Shown piece after piece: positions 7,079 to 13,087 of a DNA stretch of 13,087 nucleotides. The notes beneath the pieces are model-generated. The model was not told the origin of the DNA. It did no database searches and saw only the letters and a program-made list of their open reading frames with translations. The DNA is from Acidimicrobiia bacterium (GTDB lineage Bacteria > Actinomycetota > Acidimicrobiia > Acidimicrobiales > Acidimicrobilacustridaceae), in the NCBI GenBank assembly GCA_016462055.1, contig JAEMTX010000021.1:1979-15065 (forward strand), written 5' to 3'. A program made the translations under genes and the position numbers. The first letter of the stretch is position 1. Every line of letters starts with the position of its first letter.

Positions 7079-8190
7079 CAGTTGGTTCCCTTCACGGAAT
7101 CCATGAGTTCATCGAACATGGTGAACAAGTACGCGGCATCGTGTGGACCAGGCCCAGCTTCAGGGTGGTATTGCACACTGAACGCCGGAAGATCAAGACT
7201 TCGGAGACCTTCGACGACACCATCGTTAAGATTTCGATGCGTGACCTCAACCTTCTTGCCAAGCGAACCATCGTCGACCGCGTAGTTGTGATTCTGACTG
7301 GTGATCTCGACGGTTCCCGTGTCGAGACGTCGCACAGGATGATTTCCGCCATGGTGACCGAATGGAAGTTTGTAGGTCTTGGCCCCAAGTGCGGTTGCTA
7401 GTAATTGGTGACCAAGACAGATACCAAAAATCGGAACTTCGCCTAACAGCCCGTCGATGATCTGCGGGGCTCCGACCACCGCGGCAGGATCGCCAGGACC
7501 ATTCGAAAGAAATACACCGTCAGGATTGCGCGCTAAGACCTCTGAGGCCGGAGTGCCTGCGGGCACAACTTCGACAGTTGCGATCCCCGACAGGTGACGA
7601 AGGATCGTGGTCTTAATTCCGAAGTCGTAAGCCACAACGCGTTTCGGCGTGCGACCACTCGGGCCAGTGAACGCGTACTCATAAGGATCATCGCAGGTCA
7701 CCAAACCGACAAGGTCGACGCCGCTTGTTCCGTGTTCGGCTTTTGCCGCAGCGAGCAATGCTGATTCAGACGCCGAACCGAATGCGCCAGGCATGGCACC
7801 AAGGTCGCGGATGTGACGAGTGAGCCGTCGAGTGTCGATACCCGCTATGCCGGGAACTCCGGCGTTCTGAAGAAACGATTGCAGATCACCTTCGGAACGC
7901 CAGTTGCTCCGACGTCGAGCCATGTCGCGAATGATGATGCCCCGGGTAAACGGTCGCCGTGATTCGTCGTCGAATGTCGTGACGCCGTAGTTCCCGATAT
8001 GTGGATAGGTAAACGTGATGAGCTGCCCGGCATAGGAAGGATCGGTAATGATCTCCTGATATCCGGTAAGGGCGGTATTGAACACGACTTCGCCAGAGGT
8101 GACGCCATCAGCACGCTGAGCCCCGATTGATTCACCTTCGAACACGGTGCCGTCGGCGAGAACCAGCAGTGCTTCTTCAATACTGCTCAT
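7078..8190 (-). CDS. carA: Carbamoyl phosphate synthase, small (glutaminase) subunit
   Basis: CarA hydrolyses glutamine and channels ammonia to CarB. The 370-residue product has the CarA-specific N-terminal domain (LADGTVFEGESIGA, VVFNTALTGYQEIITDPSYAGQ, YPHIGNYG) and a class I glutamine amidotransferase domain. The predicted triad is Cys258 in GICLGHQ, His342 and Glu344 in QYHPEAGPGPHD. SNGPGDP (229-235) forms the oxyanion region. The start is the ATG at 8190, which overlaps the pyrC stop as ATGA and follows GGAGAGG by seven bases. An upstream in-frame start at 8229 would add 13 residues unlike the family and lie within pyrC. The short overlaps on both sides suggest that CarA and CarB are made in step. 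Confidence 0.97.
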   Translation of the reverse strand: MSSIEEALLVLADGTVFEGESIGAQRADGVTSGEVVFNTALTGYQEIITDPSYAGQLITFTYPHIGNYGVTTFDDESRRPFTRGIIIRDMARRRSNWRSEGDLQSFLQNAGVPGIAGIDTRRLTRHIRDLGAMPGAFGSASESALLAAAKAEHGTSGVDLVGLVTCDDPYEYAFTGPSGRTPKRVVAYDFGIKTTILRHLSGIATVEVVPAGTPASEVLARNPDGVFLSNGPGDPAAVVGAPQIIDGLLGEVPIFGICLGHQLLATALGAKTYKLPFGHHGGNHPVRRLDTGTVEITSQNHNYAVDDGSLGKKVEVTHRNLNDGVVEGLRSLDLPAFSVQYHPEAGPGPHDAAYLFTMFDELMDSVKGTN

Positions 8191-9560
8191 CGTTGTGCCT
8201 CTCCATCGAGAACGGTTGGGACGCCACATAGGAACGTGTGTCGTACCTTTCCGCGCACGACGCGCCCTGCATATGGCGTGTTATTGGATTTACTCGCGAG
8301 TGCTGATGGGTCGACGGCCCACTCGAGGGCTGGATCGAATACCACGAGGTGCGCTAGTTCATCGGCTTGGACATTGCGACCGTGAATGTCGTCGATGCAA
8401 GCGATCGCTGCTGGGTTCCATGACATCTTGGCGATGAACTCGGTCATGGAAAGCACCCCGGGTTCGACCAGTTCGGTGATGCCGAGAGCAAGCGCGGTTT
8501 CGAGCCCGAGCATTCCGCATGGCGCATGATCGAACGGCGCCTCTTTGACATCGTCGGTGTGAGGAGCGTGATCGGTGGCAATCGCATCGATGGTGCCGTC
8601 GGCCAAGCCTGCCTTTACCGCCGCGACATCTTCCGCGGTTCGCAGCGGTGGATTGACTTTGAAAACCGGATCGTAGGAAGCGACTTCGGCATGCGTGAGG
8701 GTGAAGTGATGGGGAGTGGCTTCGGCCGTGACATTGAGGCCGCTGGCTTTCGCTTCGCGCACGAGCGCAACAGCTCCTGCGGTTGAGAGATGTTGGAAGT
8801 GCACAGCCATCCCCGTGAGGCGCGAGAGGGCGATGTCGCGAAACACCATGAGTTCCTCGGCTTCGGCCGGTATGCCGGGAATGCCGAGGCGGCTCGACCA
8901 TTCGCCTTCGTGCATGTGTCCGCCATGACTCAGCGCTTCCACTTCGCAGTGCTGGGCCAACACCACCGGTTCTGGCAAACCCGACGCATATTCGAGGGCA
9001 CGGCGCATGAGTCGATCGTTCTGAACTCCGCAACCGTCGTCGGTGAAGATTCGAACGCCGGCCGCAGCCAGTTCTGCCATTGGTGAAAGCGCATCGCCTT
9101 CACGACCGAGAGTGATCGAGGCTGACGAACGCACATCGCATAAGCCTGCTGCGAGTCCGGCATCGAGCACTTGGCGAACGACAGCGACTGAATCAATGGT
9201 CGGTTCGGTATTCGGCATTGCTACCACTGCGGTGTAGCCACCGAGCGCGGCGGCTCGACTTCCGCTTTCGATCGTTTCTGCTTCTTCTCGGCCCGGTTCA
9301 CGCAAGTGCGTATGGATGTCAACGAATCCGGGGGAAACGACACACCCAGTGACATCGAGTACCGGTGCCTTCGTGAGACCGAGTGCCTTGAGATCAAGAT
9401 CGATACCGACTGCAGCAATCGTTCCATCGGGAGCGATTGCGACGTTGGCAATTCGTTCACCGGTCCGATCGACGACCCGCCCACCAGTGAGAATCCATCC
9501 TGCTGACTCGGGCACAGTTGCCTTTCGGTTCGTCGAGTTGTTGTTTGAGTTCTTAGACAT
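8187..9560 (-). CDS. pyrC: Dihydroorotase (type I)
   Basis: PyrC reversibly cyclises carbamoyl aspartate to dihydroorotate with a metal centre in an amidohydrolase barrel. The 457-residue protein has the metal motif DIHTHLREPG (His83, His85, Arg87), MPNTEP (115-120), Asp174 in IFTDDG at the bridging position of type I enzymes, metal-site histidines in LAQHCE (His204) and HFQHLST (His257), and the catalytic Asp330 in ATDHAPH. SKSNNTPYAG near the end is also typical. The type I form often associates with aspartate transcarbamoylase, encoded here just upstream. The ATG at 9560 lies inside the last codons of pyrB (8-base overlap) and follows GGGGAGG by eight bases. A start at 9674 would add 38 unsupported residues. 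The N terminus is Asn/Ser-rich for about 12 residues. Confidence 0.96.
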   Translation of the reverse strand: MSKNSNNNSTNRKATVPESAGWILTGGRVVDRTGERIANVAIAPDGTIAAVGIDLDLKALGLTKAPVLDVTGCVVSPGFVDIHTHLREPGREEAETIESGSRAAALGGYTAVVAMPNTEPTIDSVAVVRQVLDAGLAAGLCDVRSSASITLGREGDALSPMAELAAAGVRIFTDDGCGVQNDRLMRRALEYASGLPEPVVLAQHCEVEALSHGGHMHEGEWSSRLGIPGIPAEAEELMVFRDIALSRLTGMAVHFQHLSTAGAVALVREAKASGLNVTAEATPHHFTLTHAEVASYDPVFKVNPPLRTAEDVAAVKAGLADGTIDAIATDHAPHTDDVKEAPFDHAPCGMLGLETALALGITELVEPGVLSMTEFIAKMSWNPAAIACIDDIHGRNVQADELAHLVVFDPALEWAVDPSALASKSNNTPYAGRVVRGKVRHTFLCGVPTVLDGEAQR

Positions 9561-10533
9561 CGGGTTCGCCTCCCCAAGTGGTTCCGCTTCCGAGGAGAAG
9601 GAACAGAACCGCCATACGAACTGCGACTCCGTTGCGAACCTGGTCGACGATGACAGTGTTCGGAAGATCGGCAACCGCAGCGTCGATTTCGACCCCTCGA
9701 TTCATAGGACCGGGATGCATGATCAGGGCGTGGTCAGGGAGCAGCTCTGCACGCCGTTCGTTCAGTCCGTAGCGAGCGCTGTATTCGCGGATAGTCGGGA
9801 TGAGTGCCTCGGTCATGCGTTCGCGCTGCATCCGGAGCATGTAGCAAACATCGACCGTTGGTAGTACGACGTCGATATCGGTGCTCACCTTGACTGGCCA
9901 GCCTTCGAGGCTCGGTGGCAGCAGGGTTGGCGGTGCAACCAAGGTGACCTCGGCGCCAAGGGCAGTAAAGGCTGCGATATTGCTGCGAGCGACTCGCGAA
10001 TGACGGATGTCGCCGACGATGGCGATCCGCTTACCGGTGATGTCGCCTAACCGCTGGCGAATTGTGTAGCAATCGAGCAGTGCTTGCGTGGGATGTTCGT
10101 GCCATCCGTCGCCGGCGTTGATTACCGCACTTGTCGCCCATTGTGCGATTTGTCGGGGAACGCCCGCCGAAGCGTGCCGAACCACGATCGCGTCGACCCC
10201 CATGGCCTCGATGGTTTCGATGGTGTCACGCAATGACTCCCCCTTCTTCACCGAGGAAGTGCTTACGCTGAAATTCATGGTGTCGGCCGAAAGCCGCTTG
10301 GCAGCAGTTTCAAAGCTGAGTCGGGTACGTGTGGAATCTTCAAAGAAGAGCGAAACCACAGTGCGACCGCGCAGTGCCGGGACTTTCGGGATTGTTCTTT
10401 CGCTTACCTCGACGAATGAATCGGTGAGGGTCATGACCTCGGATATGCCCGTTGCAATATCGGGACCAAGATCAGAAATCGACAACAAACTGCGCAAGCG
10501 ACCGTGGCGTGGGTTGGTGACTGGTCGATTCAC
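9553..10533 (-). CDS. pyrB: Aspartate carbamoyltransferase catalytic subunit
   Basis: PyrB transfers the carbamoyl group of carbamoyl phosphate to aspartate, the committed pyrimidine step. The 326-residue enzyme shows the carbamoyl phosphate-binding STRTR (67-71), the flexible SSVKKGES loop (93-100), HPTQ (147-150), VGDIRHSRVARSN (173-185), and the aspartate-domain MLRMQRER and MHPGPMNRGVEI segments. No pyrI-like regulatory subunit gene is present, so control is probably at the level of expression through PyrR. The start is GTG at 10533, overlapping the pyrR stop as GTGA, with GGGGAG eight bases upstream. The 3' end overlaps pyrC by eight bases, so the two consecutive enzymes are translated from interleaved signals. 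Confidence 0.97.
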   Translation of the reverse strand: MNRPVTNPRHGRLRSLLSISDLGPDIATGISEVMTLTDSFVEVSERTIPKVPALRGRTVVSLFFEDSTRTRLSFETAAKRLSADTMNFSVSTSSVKKGESLRDTIETIEAMGVDAIVVRHASAGVPRQIAQWATSAVINAGDGWHEHPTQALLDCYTIRQRLGDITGKRIAIVGDIRHSRVARSNIAAFTALGAEVTLVAPPTLLPPSLEGWPVKVSTDIDVVLPTVDVCYMLRMQRERMTEALIPTIREYSARYGLNERRAELLPDHALIMHPGPMNRGVEIDAAVADLPNTVIVDQVRNGVAVRMAVLFLLLGSGTTWGGEPDV

Positions 10534-11096
10534 TTGACCATCTCCCCGAGGTCGACACCCTCGGAGGTGACATCGACGGCTTCGTCGCGTCGTGTCGGAA
10601 GGTTCTTGCCGACATAGTCGGGCCTGATCGGCAGTTCTCGATGGCCCCTATCGACCATCACTGCCAGTTGCACGGCTCGTGCTCTTCCGTAGTCAGACAG
10701 AGCATCGAGCGCAGCTCGGATTGTGCGTCCGGTGAACAGGACGTCGTCGACCAGGATCACCGTGCGGCCGTCGAGGTCGCAAGGAATGTCGGTGACGGTC
10801 TCGGGCAACACCGGCCGAAGCCCAATGTCGTCTCGGTAGAACGCAACATCGAGACAACCAACTGGGACTTCCGTGCCGTCGATCAGTTCAAGGGCATCGC
10901 AGAGTCGGGAGGCAAGCGGTACACCCCCGGTCTGCAAGCCGATCACAACGAGGCTATCGAGACCCTGGTTTCGCTCGATGATTTCGTGGGCCATGCGTTT
11001 GGTGGCCCGCTTCATGTCATCTGCAGTCATGACCCGGGTGCGGGCAACAAAAACGCCCCCATATGGGGGCGTAAGGCGTCGTTCGCGTTCAGCCAC
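10530..11096 (-). CDS. pyrR: Bifunctional pyr operon regulator / uracil phosphoribosyltransferase
   Basis: PyrR binds pyr mRNA when charged with UMP and lowers operon expression; it also has weak uracil phosphoribosyltransferase activity. The core is unmistakable: AHEIIERN, LVVIGLQTGGVPLA, LDVAFYRDD, the PRPP loop VILVDDVLFTGRTIRAALDAL, VQLAVMVDRGHRELPIRPDYVGKNLPT. I chose GTG at 11096 (188 residues) because AAGGA lies eight bases upstream and because the first strand (ARTRVM before TADDM, matching KAVIL before DEQ in Bacillus) needs residues upstream of the ATG at 11030. That ATG (166 residues) is the alternative; it lacks a visible Shine-Dalgarno and would start after the terminator hairpin. 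With the GTG start, the hairpin encodes residues around PPYGGV. The 3' end overlaps pyrB by four bases. Confidence 0.93.
   Translation of the reverse strand: MAERERRLTPPYGGVFVARTRVMTADDMKRATKRMAHEIIERNQGLDSLVVIGLQTGGVPLASRLCDALELIDGTEVPVGCLDVAFYRDDIGLRPVLPETVTDIPCDLDGRTVILVDDVLFTGRTIRAALDALSDYGRARAVQLAVMVDRGHRELPIRPDYVGKNLPTRRDEAVDVTSEGVDLGEMVK
11046..11072 (-). terminator. Intrinsic terminator of the pyr leader (attenuator)
   Basis: On the transcribed strand an 8-bp perfect stem, ACGCCCCC with GGGGGCGT, closes an ATAT loop and runs straight into five T residues, then GTT. This is the strongest terminator-like structure in the window and lies between the PyrR-binding loop and the PyrR core. 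The placement matches PyrR-controlled transcription attenuation. It lies within the in-frame GTG-started extension of pyrR, so ribosomes could also disrupt it. Confidence 0.85.
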
Positions 11097-11130
11097 GTTC
11101 GTGGTCCTTCCTGTCCGTCCGGGCCTCACG
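11070..11130 (-). promoter_or_regulatory. Predicted antiterminator pairing in the pyr leader
   Basis: Bases 11130-11123 (CGTGAGGC, the loop and 3' arm of the PyrR-binding hairpin) can pair over eight positions, one of them G-U, with bases 11077-11070 (GCCTTACG). The second segment overlaps the first three bases of the terminator's 5' arm. Forming this helix would therefore exclude both the PyrR loop and the foot of the terminator, as expected for an antiterminator. The pairing is visible in the sequence; its in vivo use is inferred. Confidence 0.6.
11105..11109 (-). promoter_or_regulatory. Shine-Dalgarno site deciding the pyrR start
   Basis: AAGGA lies eight bases before the GTG at 11096 and about ten bases after the PyrR-binding loop. 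A short CCAC-GAAC-GTGG hairpin (11093-11104) could include the start codon. The closeness to the PyrR loop allows control of translation as well as transcription; in Mycobacterium smegmatis PyrR is known to act by translational repression. Confidence 0.6.
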
Positions 11131-11137
11131 GGACCCG
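11120..11137 (-). promoter_or_regulatory. PyrR-binding loop (anti-antiterminator) of the pyr mRNA leader
   Basis: The RNA strand reads GGGTCCCGTGAGGCCC, which fits the known PyrR-binding consensus (ARUCCNGNGAGGYU) except that the outer A-U pair is replaced by G-C, keeping the pairing. The stem is CGGG with CCCG plus CC with GG, a bulged U, and a CGUGA loop. UMP-bound PyrR would stabilise this hairpin and so favour the downstream terminator or hinder initiation at the nearby Shine-Dalgarno. It is the only such site I found in the window. Confidence 0.8.
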
Positions 11138-11155
11138 CTTAACGATCAGAAGGAG

Positions 11156-11161
11156 AGTGTA
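11156..11161 (-). promoter_or_regulatory. Possible -10 box of a pyr promoter
   Basis: TACACT fits the TAnnnT -10 pattern, 8 to 13 bases after the nusB stop. A transcript starting about seven bases downstream would begin just before the PyrR-binding loop, a sensible place for an attenuated leader. No good -35 hexamer is present at 16 to 18 bases, so this is weak; the operon may instead be read from upstream of nusB. Confidence 0.25.
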
Positions 11162-11168
11162 TCGCGTC

Positions 11169-11576
11169 TTAGCGAACCGCGCCTGCTACCGCTGAGAGCA
11201 CGCCATTTACATAGCGACTGCTGTCATCGGTGCTGTAGGACTTCGCCAATTCCACCGCTTCGGAGATGACCACTGCGGTCGGAACATCGGGCCGGTGGAT
11301 GAGTTCGTAGGTAGCCAACCGAAGTATGGCTCGATCGAGTGCCGGCATGCGATCGACATCCCAGTTGCGGGCGTGGCTCGCGATGACCGCATCGAGTTCT
11401 GCCTGATTCGCTCCGACTCCGACGACAAGTTCGGTAGCGAATTCATCGGGACCAACAGGCAACGCGGCCAAGACATCGGCAATTGCGTTGCCTTTCATCT
11501 CGGTTTCGTAGAGGAGGTGAAAAGCGCGCTCGCGAGCGTCATGTCGATTGGTTGCGTTTCCGAAATCTTCGCTCAC
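11169..11576 (-). CDS. nusB: Transcription antitermination / rRNA processing factor NusB
   Basis: NusB with NusE (ribosomal protein S10) binds boxA in nascent rRNA and supports antitermination. The 135-residue all-helical protein matches the family: ARERAFHLLYETEM near the N terminus, WDVDRMPALDRAILRLATYEL in the middle, then VVISEAVELAKSYSTDDSSRYVNGVLSAVA at the end. The start is GTG at 11576, overlapping the efp stop as GTGA and without a clear Shine-Dalgarno, so coupling to efp is likely. efp followed by nusB upstream of pyrR is a usual actinobacterial arrangement. After its stop comes the 138-base pyr leader. Confidence 0.95.
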   Translation of the reverse strand: MSEDFGNATNRHDARERAFHLLYETEMKGNAIADVLAALPVGPDEFATELVVGVGANQAELDAVIASHARNWDVDRMPALDRAILRLATYELIHRPDVPTAVVISEAVELAKSYSTDDSSRYVNGVLSAVAGAVR

Positions 11577-12136
11577 GCCCGGGTCAGATATTCGCCGGTG
11601 CGGGTGTCAACCTTGACGCGATCATTTGGGTCCACAAACAGAGGGACCTGAATGACAAGCCCGGTTTCAAGAGTGGCGGGTTTGCGGGCACCAGAAACAC
11701 GATCACCTTGGATACCGGGCTCGGTTTCGGCGATATTCAATTCGACCGCGGCTGGCAATTCGATGCCAACGATCTCGTCGCCGTACATCTTGAGAACTGC
11801 TTCGCCATTTTCGACCAGATAGTTCGAGGCATCACCAAGTGAAGATGGGCCGACATTGAGCTGATCAAAGGTCGTGTTGTCCATGAAGACATAGTCATCG
11901 CCTGAGCGGTAGAGAAACTGCATCTCCCGCTTGTCGATCATGGCTCGCTCGACTTTTTCACCGGCACGGAAGGTGCGCTCGACGACGGCGCCATTGCGAG
12001 CGTTTTTGAGGGTTGTGCGAACGAAAGCGACACCCTTGCCCGGCTTCACATGCTGGAACTCAACAATTTCGAACAGCACGCCTTCGATATCGAGGGCCAT
12101 ACCGTTCTTAATGTCGTTCGTGGTGATCGTGGGCAT
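11573..12136 (-). CDS. efp: Translation elongation factor P
   Basis: EF-P binds between the ribosomal P and E sites and relieves stalling at polyproline stretches. The 187-residue length is standard. The N-terminal KOW-like domain starts TTNDIKNGMALDIEGVLFEIVEFQHVKPGKGVAFVRTTLKN, with Lys34 at the tip of the PGKG loop, the residue modified in some bacteria. The OB domains include YVFMDNTTFDQ and the C-terminal PLFVDPNDRVKVDTRTGEYLTRA. No modification genes such as epmA are in the window. The ATG at 12136 follows AGGAAGG by five bases. It lies 33 bases after pepQ and overlaps nusB by four bases. Confidence 0.97.
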   Translation of the reverse strand: MPTITTNDIKNGMALDIEGVLFEIVEFQHVKPGKGVAFVRTTLKNARNGAVVERTFRAGEKVERAMIDKREMQFLYRSGDDYVFMDNTTFDQLNVGPSSLGDASNYLVENGEAVLKMYGDEIVGIELPAAVELNIAETEPGIQGDRVSGARKPATLETGLVIQVPLFVDPNDRVKVDTRTGEYLTRA

Positions 12137-12169
12137 CGGGGCCTTCCTGGTCCGAAACCGTGACGCAGG

Positions 12170-13087
12170 TCAGGGCTTCGGTGACTTCGTTGTGTGAGTG
12201 AGGGGTCGGCACCCATCGGGGGTGACGACGACGCTGTCTTCCATTCGGACCCCGCCGTACGCCGGGAGGTAAACACCCGGTTCGACGGTGACGACTTCGC
12301 CGGGTGAAAGCGTATCAGCGCTGGTCGCGGACACTCTCGGAGCCTCATGGATGTCCAGACCAACCCCGTGGCCGGTGCCATGGGTGAAGGAATCAAGCCA
12401 ACCGGCTTCGGCGATGACCGAACGAGCGGCCGCATCAATCTCCGATGCCGGCACGCCTGGTCCTACTGCTGCGACACCTGCTTGGTTCGAAGCCGTAACA
12501 ACCTCAAGCATCCGCAGACAGGTGGGATCGACCTCGCCAATTGCGACAGTTCTGGTCATGTCAGAGCAATAGCCATCGACAATGCAGCCAAAGTCGATCA
12601 CGACAAGGTCGCCATCTTGGATACGACGATCGGTAGGCCGCGCATGGGGCTTGGCCCCGTTCGGACCAGACGCAACGATGGTTTCAAAACTTGTGCCCGA
12701 GGCTCCGAGCTGACGCATGGCCGAATCAAGAGCAAGAGCGAACTCCGATTCGGTGAGGCCATCGAGTAACGAGGATCGACGCTCAGCGAGCGCAGCATCA
12801 GCGATCGCAGCAGCAAGTTCCATGCGTGCGAGTTCTGCGGTGTCTTTCGAGCGACGAAGTGTTTCTACGACTCCGGTGGTGGCCACTATCTGTTGAGCGC
12901 TGAACCAGTCGTCGGCATAGCGACGCTGAGCCGACCACGAGATGTGGTCGGCTTCGAGGCCAATTCGCGATGCCGAACCCGCAATCGAAGCAACGACTTC
13001 ACGTTGAGCGGTCGAGGTGATCTCGAGACGCGACGGCGCACCTGACGCTGAAAGTTGATCGGCAGCCTGTTCGGTATAGCGACCGTC
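12170..13087 (-). CDS. pepQ: M24-family Xaa-Pro peptidase (5' end cut by window edge)
   Basis: This metallopeptidase of the pita-bread fold cleaves X-Pro bonds in peptides. The reading frame is open from the window edge, so the true start is outside; 305 residues are seen, beginning within an N-terminal creatinase-like domain (DGRYTEQA at the edge). The five expected metal ligands are present: Asp165 in VVIDFG, Asp176 in CSDMTRT, His240 in GTGHGVGLDIHEAP, Glu269 in VEPGVY and Glu283 in RMEDSV. An internal GTG at 12886 would drop the N-terminal segment and is not the likely start. Whether it is an aminopeptidase (PepP) or a dipeptidase (PepQ) cannot be settled from this part; the symbol follows the common pepQ-efp-nusB order. 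Translation ends 33 bases before efp. Confidence 0.9.
   Translation of the reverse strand, partial: DGRYTEQAADQLSASGAPSRLEITSTAQREVVASIAGSASRIGLEADHISWSAQRRYADDWFSAQQIVATTGVVETLRRSKDTAELARMELAAAIADAALAERRSSLLDGLTESEFALALDSAMRQLGASGTSFETIVASGPNGAKPHARPTDRRIQDGDLVVIDFGCIVDGYCSDMTRTVAIGEVDPTCLRMLEVVTASNQAGVAAVGPGVPASEIDAAARSVIAEAGWLDSFTHGTGHGVGLDIHEAPRVSATSADTLSPGEVVTVEPGVYLPAYGGVRMEDSVVVTPDGCRPLTHTTKSPKP

Noticed and set aside
9316..9864. Plus-strand open frame of 182 codons across the pyrB-pyrC junction
   Set aside because: It is antisense to two conserved overlapping genes, with no ribosome binding site or family resemblance; a shadow frame.
1..13087. Search for mobile elements, CRISPR arrays, tRNA/rRNA genes, toxin-antitoxin or defence genes
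   Set aside because: Every stretch is accounted for by conserved housekeeping genes or short spacers, and no long direct or terminal inverted repeats were noticed by eye.

Overview
This window is a densely packed chromosomal segment in which every supported gene lies on the minus strand. Its gene content and order suggest an actinobacterium, most plausibly of the Acidimicrobiia type or a similar deep-branching lineage. The reasons are an actinobacterial integration host factor (MihF) between pyrF and gmk, the order gmk-rpoZ-coaBC, an actinobacterial-type omega subunit, and a PAMH motif in CoaBC like the mycobacterial one. GC content looks moderate by eye (not computed). The lineage is inferred from proteins and gene order only.

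In transcription order (high to low coordinates) the window has three blocks. Block 1 (13087 to 11169) is pepQ (5' end off the window), efp and nusB: peptide turnover, a translation factor and an antitermination factor. Block 2 (11168 to 2135) is a near-complete de novo UMP pathway: a regulatory leader, then pyrR, pyrB, pyrC, carA, carB, pyrD and pyrF. CarA/CarB make carbamoyl phosphate, PyrB and PyrC convert it to dihydroorotate, PyrD oxidises that to orotate, and PyrF decarboxylates OMP to UMP. pyrE (orotate phosphoribosyltransferase) is not in the window. Neither is pyrK, the usual partner of this class of PyrD. Every junction from pyrR to pyrF is an overlap of 1 to 11 bases, so translation is probably coupled through the block. 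Block 3 (2078 to 1) is mihF, gmk, rpoZ and coaBC (3' end off the window): nucleoid protein, guanylate kinase, RNA polymerase omega and coenzyme A synthesis.

The most interesting part is the 138-base nusB-pyrR spacer. It carries a recognisable PyrR-binding loop (11120-11137), a good Shine-Dalgarno and GTG start (11096), and a strong intrinsic terminator (11046-11072). The loop can pair over 8 bp with a segment overlapping the foot of the terminator, as expected of an antiterminator. The terminator also lies inside an in-frame N-terminal extension of pyrR, which suggests that translation of pyrR itself may help decide read-through.

No mobile elements, CRISPR arrays, tRNA or rRNA genes were seen, and no stretch over 300 bases lacks a gene. 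Apart from the pyr leader and the missing pyrK, this is an ordinary housekeeping region.
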